Assembly (NCBI GenBank): GCA_947095535.1
Contig: OX352772.1
Location: forward strand, 216,721,346 to 216,785,345
Length of the DNA stretch: 64,000 nt
Direction of reading: 5' to 3'
Origin: Poecilobothrus nobilitatus
Lineage: Eukaryota; Arthropoda; Insecta; Diptera; Dolichopodidae
In this document: in pieces, positions 46,236 through 55,316 of the stretch
Layout: the number at the start of each line of letters is the position of its first letter
How positions within the stretch are numbered: the first letter of the stretch is position 1
The notes under the pieces: generated by a model
Databases searched by the model: none
What the model was told of the DNA's origin: nothing
Seen by the model: only the letters and a program-made list of their open reading frames with translations
Position numbers and translations under genes: made by a program

Positions 46236-48330
46236 ATGAATAATACCACATTTAATAAACTGATAATTCTAAAACCTGAGATTTATGAGAAAATGAAGCA
46301 AAATGCGGACGTTGAACTTAATGAGTTGGATAAAAATATTGTTAAATAAACATCTCACGGACACACAAAAATGAAATTTTACAGACAAAATCTATTTAAA
46401 ACAAGTAAATGTAACAGTAAGTCGATGCAACCGACTTATTAATACCCTACACCTGAATAATTCGAATTAAATTAAAAATCCATAAGTGTTTTTGGCAGCT
46501 GCTTGAACTTCTTCCCTTTTCTGTCTTGTTCAACTCGAATTTCAAGAACGTAAAAGAGGCATCCGCTTGGGATATGCTTGACACCCCTGTATAAAATTTT
46601 AAGTTTCTATCTTAATTATTTTCGAATTATTTTCGATTGGTAGTCCTTGGGAGGTTTGTGTCAGCTACCCGAATTGTCACTCCAATTCATCGAATCCATC
46701 TCAGGAACATAAAGAAAACTTGCCAGAACACCATTCTATTAAATTTAAAGGTTCTACTTTTGTTGGTTTTGGAGATATGCTCGTTGCTCTTGTGCTCGTC
46801 CGGAAGTTTCCAAAATACGAACCCATGGTTCAAATTCTTTCAAATGTCAGTTTCCAATTGTACAGAAAAGGAAACATAACAGAACACCTTTGTACTAAAA
46901 ATAAAAGTTCTATCTTTGTTGGTTGTGGAGATATACTCGTTTGCTCTGGGGCTCGTCCGGAAGCTTCCAAGATTTGAACCCATGGACCAAATCCTCACAA
47001 ATTTCAGAAACATAAATCAAACGTGAAGGAACACCATTCTGCCTAATTTAAAGGTTATATCTTTGTTGCATTTGGAGATAATATCATTTGCTCTGAGGCT
47101 CGTTCGGAATCTTCCAAAACACGAACCCATGGACCAAATCTTCTCACATTTCAGAGACTTCAATAAAACATGAAAGAACACCACCCTGCCAAATTTAAAG
47201 GTTATATCTTTGTTGGTTTTGGAGATAATCTCATTTGCTCTGGTGCTCGTTCGGAAGCTTCCAAATCTAAACCCATGGACCAAAAATCCTCTTAAAATTC
47301 AGAGGCCCAAATCATACATGAAAGAACACCATTCTGCCAAAAGTAAAGGTTATATCTTTATTGGTTTTGGAGATAATCTCATTTGCTCTGGGGCTCGTTC
47401 GGAAGCTTCCAAATCCAAACCCATGGACCAAATCCTCTTAAATTTCAGAGACATAAATCGAACGGGAAGGAACATCATTGTACAAAATTTAAAGGTTCTA
47501 TCTTTGTTGGTTTTTGGAGATAATCTCATTTGCTCTGGTGCTCGTTCGGAAGCTTCCAAAACCCAAACCCATGGACCAAATCCTCTTAAATTTCAGAGAC
47601 ATAAATCGAACGGGAAGAAACATCATTGTACAAAATTTGTAGGTTCTATCTTTGTTGCTTTTGGAGATAATCTCGTTTGCTCCGGAATCATTCGGAAGCT
47701 TCCAGAATCCGAACCCATGGACGGATTTTGTCAAGATTCGAACTTAGCCTTTCTTTCGTAATTAGTAACCTACTATATAAATTTCATCAAGATAGCATCA
47801 TTATTTTTTGAGTTATCGTGCGTACGGACGGACGGACGCACATCGCTAAATCGACTCCGGCGGTGATCCTGATTCAGAATATATATACATGTCTATACCT
47901 AACTCGCTTCCTTTTGGTGGTTACAAACACCATACCAAAGTTAATATACCCTATACTTTAGGTGTAGGGTATAATAAGAAACAAAAAACGAAAACTTTCT
48001 AGAAATAAAGAGGAGAAAGTAAAAATTACGGAAACAAAAGATACTCAAACTCGTGCAAAACCAATGTATATAGATGCGGAAACTCAATCGCATTTTCCTG
48101 AATATAAGAATGTTGGAATACAAGCTTTTTCTGAAGAAGAAGAAATATATGAAAAAGAAGCTGATGATGAAGTATATGATGATGAAATTCAAGAAAATGT
48201 TTTAACAAAAGCATTGTCAGCTGCTTCAGCTGGAGAACGTCTTAGAAAAAGAAAATCAATTAGAAATCAAGATGTACAAATTTTTGAAACTGATACAGAC
48301 AGGAGACATTATAACTGTTCCTTTAGATAG
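46236..48330 (+). pseudogene. Polinton acidic protein, interrupted by a DINE-like element
   Basis: The first part starts MNNTTFNKLIILKPEIYEKM and LNELDKNIVK (46236-46346), a start that I associate with a conserved Polinton gene of unknown function. The DINE-like element C splits it. It resumes at about 47975 with a lysine-rich run, then MYIDAETQSHFPEYKN, EEEEIYEKEADDEVYDDEIQ, ALSAASAGERLRKRKS, and is lost by frameshift near 48300. A basic then acidic composition. Role unknown. Confidence 0.55.
46412..47974 (-). mobile_element. DINE-like element, family C, with about 147-bp tandem core
   Basis: On the minus strand: hairpin TATACCCTACACCT..AGGGTATA, TCTGAATCAGGATCACCG, GAGTCGATTTAGCGATG, CGTCCGTCCGTCC, ATAACTCAAAAAATAATGATG, then a minisatellite and a matching inverted arm AGGTGTAGGGTA followed by a second hairpin (AAGTCG..CGACTT). 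The 5' 150 bp is clearly related to family A. CGGAAG landmarks at 46801, 46958, 47105, 47252, 47400, 47547 and 47693 give a unit of about 147 bp. No coding: long open frames here are repeat products. Confidence 0.7.
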
Positions 48331-49524
48331 CGCAAGCCCACCAATGAAGATAGAAATAATTATAAATAGCAAAGTGTTGAATAATTCATCAAGATGTGTT
48401 TTTAGGTTAGCAGGATGTAATACTCAAACAGAACTTAATTTTAAAATTCGTAAGAATAAATCCGCAAGCTCATAGACAACATACAAATGATGAATTTTAT
48501 GTCACTTTACTCAGTGATTCATCTATGAACTATTATCCAGAAAATCATTATCATCTTTTACAAATAAAATGAATAAATATATGTGTGATTCAAGGTGCAT
48601 ATTCAAGGTGGTATTTCAAAAATGTATGTTAATGATTTCCTTCCAAATATGTATGGTGAAGAATGGGAAAAAAGTACTCAAATGTTTATTAAAGGTATGC
48701 AGAAAGATATAATAGGATTTGGAACATCATATATGCCATACATAGAAAAACAATTGATATGCGACTGAAAAGTTTTTCTACTACCAACACTAATTCAAAA
48801 TATACGCCCACTTAATAGGTTTACAAGAAAAGAAGTTGAACGACAGTTGCTTTGGGGAATTTTTAATTTTATAAACGATGAAGTTCATTATACACGTAAA
48901 AGCTGAGGAGATGCCTATATTCTTCAGACCAAAAACCAAACTGTCAATTTAGGTGAATGTAATGGTTGTTCATGAATAATTTGTGGATTTTCTTCGCACC
49001 AGAATCGACAGTTTTGTTATGACATACGACTTGATTTAGTGGAAAAAGTGCTAGAAAATTGGGTTCATCGAATCCGTTCCGGCAAAAAAAGTCGACGTTT
49101 TATCCAGAACATAATTGAATCGATTGTACTTCACATTAAATAAAAAACTTAAAAATTTTTTTTAAAGAAATCATATCAGTGAAATTGGAAAACCCTACAT
49201 AAATCACGTGTAAATAGAAGCTTTCAAAACTTTTATAGATAGTGTACAATTGATTTTAATTATTAAACCAGACATGTTTTTTATATAAACAGATATAATT
49301 GAACCGCATAAAACAGGTGATAAAGATGTAAGGTGTTAAGATCTGTTAACATACAAAATGCTTTCACTGATATTCTAAAAGAATTGAGTAATATTAAATA
49401 TTGCAATGTGGAGAAATCATTTAATAACATTTCATTACTTTTATGTGATAAATATGGATACAAAATAAACTTTTCCAATTGTTCAATTCCAACAAAAATT
49501 GTATTACATTTTAAAAAAGTATAA
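48331..49524 (+). pseudogene. Polinton capsid-like region, badly degraded
   Basis: Pieces in different frames: IITVPLDSASPPMKIEIIIN (about 48310-48370), RCVFRLAGCNTQTELNFKI, DEFYVTLLSDSSMNYYPENH, MYVNDFLPNMYGEEWEKSTQ (48624 on), and a C-terminal block IEPHKTGDKDV..LRSVNIQ to SLLLCDKYGYKINFSNCSIP then KIVLHF (49290-49524). The last block follows the pattern of the end of a conserved Polinton structural protein (PH.xGDxxxxLR ... DxxGxxIxF ... LHF). Whether major or minor capsid cannot be decided from this copy. Confidence 0.45.
48980..49143 (+). pseudogene. Possible mariner-type transposase C-terminal scrap
   Basis: One frame reads RQFCYDIRLDLVEKVLENWV, then HRIRSGKKSRRFIQNIIESI before a stop. 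The LENWVHRI and final IVLHIK resemble transposase tails of the mariner group, as in many insects. Short, isolated and without inverted repeats seen. Confidence 0.3.
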
Positions 49525-49570
49525 ATAAAAGCGATTTTAGAAAACTATATGTTATTTTATTTTATTAATT

Positions 49571-49834
49571 ATGGAGAGAGTATACTATAAGTATTGTTTA
49601 AGGACTTGATGATATCGGCCTTTTATTACATTCAACCGTATCTTTTCAAAGAGGTCGTGTATTGGGAAGCGTTTATGGAGGACTTTTTAGATATTTGAAA
49701 CCATTGTTTACTTCAGGCGCTGATATTTTGAAAAAAGAGGTTATTAACTCTGGTATCAATGCTTTATCTGATATTGAATCTGGTGCAATGTAAAAGAAGT
49801 TATGCAAGATCGTAGTAAAGAGATGTTATTATAA
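49571..49834 (+). pseudogene. Polinton pVI-like small virion protein
   Basis: After MERVYYKYC and a one-base slip it reads GLDDIGLLLHSTVSFQRGRV, then LGSVYGGLFRYLKPLFTSGA and KKEVINSGINALSDI. After another slip comes VKEVMQDRSKEMLL and stop. The pattern QRGxxLGSxxGGLFRxxxPLF...A followed by an amphipathic helix resembles adenovirus protein VI-like small proteins of Polintons. Membrane action is known for the viral family and only inferred here. Confidence 0.6.
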
Positions 49835-49933
49835 CAAATGAAAAAATAGTTTTTATAAACAAATAAAAAAGGAGTTTTTAATGAACTACGTTAATGAAAT
49901 AAGTAGAGTGTATGATTTGAGTCAGTTTGAGTT

Positions 49934-50360
49934 ATGAACACTTTAGAAATAACTAGTGTTTTAAAATGTAACAAATTTACAAACAAATATTTTAAGGAAG
50001 TTTTTGCTTTAGACAAAGTTCCAAAAATAATAGAAAAACCTACTTTTTTAATTGTAAACACCGACAAGATAAAAGATTCAGGAACACATTGGTTTGCGTT
50101 ATATATTCCAAATCATGGTTGCACAGAATATTTTGATTCGTATGGTGGAGTTCCAGATAAACCAGAAATTTTGAAATATTTGAAAAATCAGTGTAAAGTT
50201 TTTTAATAATTGGCAGATGGGTGTCCTTTCGAATGTATGTGGAAAATACTGTTGCGTTTATGGCTGGTATAGCTGTTTTGGTTTAAGTATGAAAACTTTT
50301 TTGAATGAATTTAGCAAAGATAATCATATAGAAAACGACAATCTGATTATTAATATATAA
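49934..50360 (+). pseudogene. Polinton maturation protease, adenain-type cysteine protease
   Basis: ATG at 49934 (MNTLEITSVLKCNKFTNKYF). Catalytic His in GTHWFALYIPN (50097-50099) and Asp in EYFDSYGG (50134-50136). After two stops at about 50204 the frame shifts to NWQMGVLSNVCGKYCCVYG, with the catalytic Cys codon at 50238-50240. The end is NHIENDNLIINI. His-Asp-Cys order and spacing match adenovirus protease/Ulp1-like enzymes that cleave virion precursors. One frameshift inactivates it. Confidence 0.85.
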
Positions 50361-50448
50361 AACAACTTATTTGGAAATTTAAATTTTTCACAATCTTGTG
50401 TACCTAAGTAATACAATTAATATTAAATAGCTTTAGTTTAAACGTAGT

Positions 50449-50952
50449 AATGGAAGATCAAGGTTCGAACACAAATTTGATGTTGAATTTTCTCAACAAA
50501 AATCAGTCATTAAACGCTTGTTGGTTTTGATACAGAATCTTCTGTAGCTACTTACATTTTTCATCGTATTGGAAAAAAACGCAGCTATTTTAAAATATCG
50601 TGATTGGTGTAAATTTTATCAGCAATATTATGAAAGGTATTCGAAACAATCAATAAAGAAAACAAAATTATGTTTACAATATGGGTTAAGAATGGTTATT
50701 GGCCGATGTCTTAACATTAACAAAGAGGAAGCTGACACATTTTATACTGATTTTCTTCAAGCTGTAATGATACACAATAAAAATGCTGAATCAAATATAT
50801 GGGAATATGTTAATCAATATATAAAAACGTGTCAAGAAAAACAACTTATGAAATTGCACGAAGAAATATATATTGTTGTATACAACGTTGTAGCGTTCAA
50901 TGCAATTATTCTAGATTGTATTTTGAAATACCTGTACACTACTAGAAAATAA
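50449..50952 (+). CDS. Polinton hypothetical protein, helical
   Basis: Open from 50569 for 127 codons: KYRDWCKFYQQYYERYSKQS, then LCLQYGLRMVIGRCLNINKE, EYVNQYIKTCQEKQLM and an Ile/Val-rich end FNAIILDCILKYLYTTRK. Charged amphipathic text suggests an all-helical protein. A short frame at 50449 (MEDQGSNTNLMLNFLNKNQS) may be a displaced N-terminus. I do not recognise it. It is one of the few uninterrupted stretches in the element, lying between protease and integrase. Confidence 0.5.
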
Positions 50953-50998
50953 AATTTGTAATATTTAAATCAAGAACAACAATAAATGAAGAATTCAT

Positions 50999-51148
50999 CT
51001 AAGACTTGAAACGACGGATGAATTTTTCAGTTTTCATTAATTCCTGCTCATCTACAGTAGTTGGAATTTTATCAACTTGAATCTCATTTGGTATACTGAC
51101 TATTGCAGTTTCCTCAGTATATGGAAATGTTGTTTGATCAGGTTCCAT
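50999..51148 (-). CDS. Small minus-strand ORF in the Polinton
   Basis: 49 codons from the ATG at 51146-51148: MEPDQTTFPYTEETAIVSIP, then NEIQVDKIPTTVDEQELMKT and a basic end RRFKS. Acidic with proline/threonine. It lies between two plus-strand genes and faces them. No family recognised. Codon-like composition and intact frame are the only support. Confidence 0.35.
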   Translation of the reverse strand: MEPDQTTFPYTEETAIVSIPNEIQVDKIPTTVDEQELMKTEKFIRRFKS

Positions 51149-51319
51149 TTTTTTTTTTTTTGTAAAATATCGTAGCAAAATTGAATTAAAAATAATTTGC
51201 CAGTAAAATTGAACCGCGTTATATACTGTATAACCCAGTCAAAATTCAAAGTTTTCAGAGTATATAAATAAAGAAATGTAAAATTGGATTTTTAAAACTA
51301 GTTAGATGGTGTAAAAATC

Positions 51320-52214
51320 ATGTCAAGATCACAAATAGTAAAACAACTATACATAATACATAGACCAGCTAGAAAAATGTATCTTAGAAGGAAAGTCAAG
51401 CAGGAAGCAGTAAATGATACTTGGCAAATTGATCTAGAGGACATGATGATTTATGGAAAATTCAACAAAGGTTTTAAATGTATGTTAACCGTTAAAGATA
51501 TATTTTCTAAATATGCTTATGCTGAACCAATAAAACTAAAAAGTAAGAATTTTTAGAAGAAGTAAAGAATTTTTCAATTCGATATTCCAAAAATTTTGTT
51601 GTAAAGAAGGGTATTAATCACTATCATACTTACTCTGAAATGAAAGCATCTATTGTAGAACGCTTTAATCGAACTTCGAAAAATTTAATGTGGAAAATAT
51701 TTAGTTTACAGGGAAACTACAAATGCAATAATACATTGCAACCTTTATTAAACAACTATAATTCCACTAAATATAAAACAAATAAATTACCCCCTGAAAA
51801 AATTTCTAAGGGGGTAATTTCTAATTTCTTTTAAAATAAAAACGAAAAATTTATTTTAAAAAATGTTTACATGCAACCTAAAATTTCTCTATAAGCTAAA
51901 TATAAAGTTAGAGACTATGTTAGAATAAGTAAATACAAAAATATGTTTGAAAAAGGTTATCAACCGAATTGGTCAAATGAAATTTTTAAAATTATCAAAG
52001 TAAACAGTATCTATCCGATCACATATCAGCTGATTGATTATAAAAATGATTCAACATTGGGTGAATTTTATGATGAGGAACTCACATCTGTTAAACACCC
52101 AAAGATATACCTGTCCAGAAAATTTTAAGTAAAAAAAGCAATAGAGTTTTTGTTAAATGGCTTGGGTTTGACGAAAAACATAACACATGGATAAATTCAA
52201 CAAATATTGTTTAA
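51320..52214 (+). pseudogene. Polinton retroviral-type integrase with chromodomain
   Basis: ATG at 51320. LYIIHRPARKMYLRRKVK, then DTWQIDLEDMMIYGKFNKGF with the first catalytic Asp. The third catalytic residue is in MKASIVERFNRTSKN (about 51640-51680). The segment with the second Asp is missing: text jumps from PIKLKSKNF to FNSIFQKFCCKEGINHYH, a deletion of roughly 30 residues. The C-terminal part has YKVRDYVRISKYKNMF and a chromodomain-like end RVFVKWLGFDEKHNTWINST before the stop at 52212-52214. Would insert the element with 6-bp target duplications. Inactive. Confidence 0.88.
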
Positions 52215-52464
52215 TATCTGTAAAATAAAACTTTAAAAAGGATCTGAAAAATTTGATAACATCTGAAAAATAAAATGAAATCTTAGCATCTGGAAAATAA
52301 AATAAAATCCTAACATCTGAAAAATGAAATCAAATTTAGAACAGTACAAAATTTATTTGAAATAAAATTTTTTATTGAACAGTTTCTTTATTTAAAATTC
52401 TTAATATAAAAAACATAATTCTTAATATAGAACAAATTCTATAACATAAAAACTTAAACTATAA

Positions 52465-52908
52465 TTATTGTTTTGGGGTGAATTGAAAAACACCACGTTC
52501 TTCTTTTAAAGTCAACTCATTTTCCTCGTTTACGAGGAAATAAGTATTTTTTTCGAAGATTTTGTTGCGGTATAAATATTATTACTTAGGCTCCATATCT
52601 TTAACCTTTAAAAACTTTTGTAAAGGTTTTTTTTTTGAATTAAAGAATTCCACCAGTTTTCTTTTTTTGGTGGAATTTGATGTTGTTTCGTGATATACAA
52701 AATGCTGGGCCAGCAAATGTTCGATTTGCTCTGCTGGCTTAAAAAATGAATGTTGTTGTTGTTGCTCTTGTTGATGATGTTGCTGTTGCTCTTGTTGTTG
52801 TTGTTGCTGATCATGAGTGGCATTTTCGCCATCTTTTTCTTTTTTGGGAATTTGAGCGTGAATGGTTACGTCATCCAACACATAAACCTTGTCGAATTCC
52901 TGCGCCAT
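52465..52908 (-). CDS. Glutamine-rich Polinton ORF, unknown function
   Basis: ATG at 52906-52908. MAQEFDKVYVLDDVTIHAQI, a charged linker, then a Gln/His tract of about 28 residues, FFKPAEQIEHLLAQHF and a lysine-rich segment KKRKLVEFFNSKKKPLQKFL, ending at TAA TAA (52579-52584). The same frame continues after the double stop for 36 codons, RNKIFEKNTYFLVNEENELT and so on, to a stop at 52465. The long uninterrupted first part stands out among decayed neighbours. A nuclear localisation-like KKRK is present. No family recognised. Hydrophobic frames on the opposite strand are its shadows. Confidence 0.5.
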
Positions 52909-53798
52909 CCTGCTTATTTCAAATTAAAGTGATATTTTTATAAAATCTCGATGTATTTATATACAAATTTCTAATGTAATGTTAAAACAAAATAAAAACT
53001 TTAGAACTAAATACACTCTTGCAAATAGTTTCTAAGTTGAAAGGGTAAAATCTATCAAAAATGTCAGTTTATTACAATGATGCTAATATTTTTTATGCAA
53101 TAAGGGGGTAATTTATTAAATTGCCGTTTAATTACAATGTTGTAATACTGTTTTCTATTTAAAATACGTATAAGATGAGAATCTAATCATTAAAAAAATA
53201 TAATTTATTATATTGTCATTTGATTAGAATTTATATCTCTGAGATAAGTTTTAAATTAAATTGTAGTTTGAAAAATACAATGTTGCATAGAATTTTCTAT
53301 TTACATTTTAAGATAGGACTAAAATGCGATTCTAGTTAAAACAACAAAAATTTATTAAAGCGTCATTTCAATTTAAGAGAATCTGTATTGAAAATTTAAT
53401 ATTATTCTGTTATTCAAGCAATTCACTTCTGAAGTTCGTATAAACAAAATGTCAAAAAAAATATTTTACAAACGTTTCTTACCGAAACTATAACGCCTTA
53501 CATAATAGAAAGTGAGAATTCGTCATTTGTTAAACGGTTTAATATGAACGGTCATAAAGTAATTAAATCCGTACCTAAAAATAGAAAACCAATTAGCTGG
53601 ATTAAGGATGCTATACATCAAATAACCAGGATCGCTGTGAAAGATGTGAATTCCACTGATAAGATTATGGGTTAACATTTTGTGGAGAGACATTTGAACA
53701 TCAAGGTCCTGTGTATCTCAGTTTTAAATCCGCTCATGAATTTAAATTTAGCGACGTTTGGGATGTAACTTCTAATCTTTTTCAAAGTAGTTCTGAAG

Positions 53799-53862
53799 GT
53801 AGTTATTTATAATGCATTTTTTGTTTCATTTATTATAAACTATTTCTATTTTACGTCTATAG
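53799..53862 (+). other. Probable intron in polymerase B
   Basis: 64 bp starting GTAGTT and ending TCTATAG. Removing it joins FQSSSEG to LSTDSLCLTVNRARLPTGRG in frame, while the interval itself has stops. Size and borders fit a short fly intron. It could instead be a random decay gap. Confidence 0.5.
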
Positions 53863-54346
53863 GCTTAAGTACAGACAGTTTGTGTTTAACAGTTAACCGT
53901 GCTAGATTACCCACTGGTAGAGGTGGAAATAATAAATTATTCAAATTATAAAGAGGAAAGGAATGCTTAAAAAGGAAAGGAATAATAACAATAAAAAACA
54001 CCGATAATTTATGTCTACCACATGCACTTGTTGTTTCAATAGCTAAAATTGAAAAATTTATTGTATATGAAAAAATTCGAAAAAATATAGGAAAACTTAA
54101 ACTTTAACAGCTTTAAAATTATTAAAAACATCAAAAATAACAATTCCATGTGAAGGTTGAGGAATTCGTGAATTGAATCAATTTCAAAAATGTTTAGATA
54201 AACACAAAATTGTTGTATATAAATATGGAACAAGCGGTGCAGAAGTAAGAAGGATTTAATTGAAAAAAAAATTAACTTGCTATACCATAATAATCATTAC
54301 AATGTAATAACCGCGCTCACAGCTGCTTTTTGCACAGCATTTTATT

Positions 54347-55316
54347 CACGGGTGGTTGACTTAGAAGAAATTTTTGTTTTGTCAAAAATTTTAGAAAAGT
54401 CAAAGTACTTCCACCTAATGTCAAAAATATCCCCATTTTTTTTTATTACCGTCATATAAAAATTTGTAAATTGTTAAAAGTCATATGTTAGCCAGTTTTG
54501 AACCCATTTTGAATCAAATATTGGTTTAACTGCGGCAGTTTAGTGTATTGTTTTGGTTTTATTAATAAATTTTAGGTCAAATGCTTTAAAAATTAAAAGG
54601 TAAGTTTTGATTTAATTGAAGAGATAAAATTTTATATTTTATTTTATTTTAAATCATAGCAAGACGGCTTACATTATATTACATCATTACGCTACTGGAA
54701 ATGCGAAAAAATTAGAGAAACTCATTGCAATTTTAGGGTCTACTTCGTACATTACAATCAAAGAAGATAGATATATCGGAATTCCAAGGTTGGACTGTGG
54801 TAATTATCCCTATAATTAATTCTCTTAACTTTAAAAAATAATTCTATTTAATTTAAAAATAAACTTTTTTTAAATTTAAGGTGAGATAGATAAAATTTGT
54901 CAAAAAAAAATGTAAAGAAGAAAACAAGTAAAGGGAACTGTTTAGTTTGAAGATACATGTTTACAGAAGTACTGTACAAAATGCTCGAAGGCTTGGAAGA
55001 TAAATCAGCTGAAGCTGTTTGTACTTTAATATATTGTGAAGGTGAAAATCATGATTGTTAATTTTTATGATTGAAATAGAATTTGTTATTACAATATAAT
55101 TTTTTTTATTTATAAATTCGAAAAATAAAATAGGAAAGAAATATAGGTATAGAAATATAGACGACATCTAGTGATTTTAAAATGAAACTGTTTAGCGACA
55201 TATATTGGCTTTTTAGATGTAGTAGTTTATTGAAACTAGGAGCACTTCCAGCGATAGCGGCGCTAGTATCTGAAAATTTTAAGTAGGCTATCTATTATTA
55301 CTATATTTTATCTATG
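54347..55316 (+). mobile_element. 970-bp insertion with 8-bp target duplication
   Basis: ATTTTATT occurs at 54339-54346 and 55317-55324. Deleting the insert and one copy restores the polymerase text FCTAFYCE followed (one base short) by KCHIPYS. Ends are CACGGGTGG and TTTATCTATG, without obvious long inverted repeats. 8-bp duplications occur with hAT and P elements, but I cannot assign it. Inside lies a spliced-looking coding stretch (listed separately). Confidence 0.65.
54575..54916 (+). pseudogene. Spliced-looking gene inside the 970-bp insertion
   Basis: Exon-like blocks 54575-54599, 54660-54799 and 54881 on, with AG acceptors (TTTTAG, AAATCATAG, AAATTTAAG) and GT donors (GTAAGT, GTAATT). 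Spliced in phase they read SNALKIK, then AYIILHHYATGNAKKLEKLI, AILGSTSYITIKEDRYIGIP, RLDCGEIDKIC before a stop. A Cys-rich block (CLQKYCTKCSKAWK) follows near 54954-54998. I do not recognise the protein. The phase agreement at two junctions is the main support. Confidence 0.4.

Noticed and set aside
46637..47761. Overlapping open frames on both strands
   Set aside because: Products of the 147-bp repeat of DINE-like family C. Both strands are open for the same reason.
48941..49140. Reading this as part of the Polinton capsid gene
   Set aside because: The LENWVHRI text looks more like a mariner-type tail than a capsid, so it was listed separately with low confidence.
52746..52943. Hydrophobic valine/leucine-rich frames that look like membrane segments
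   Set aside because: Antisense of the glutamine tract of the ORF at 52465-52908.
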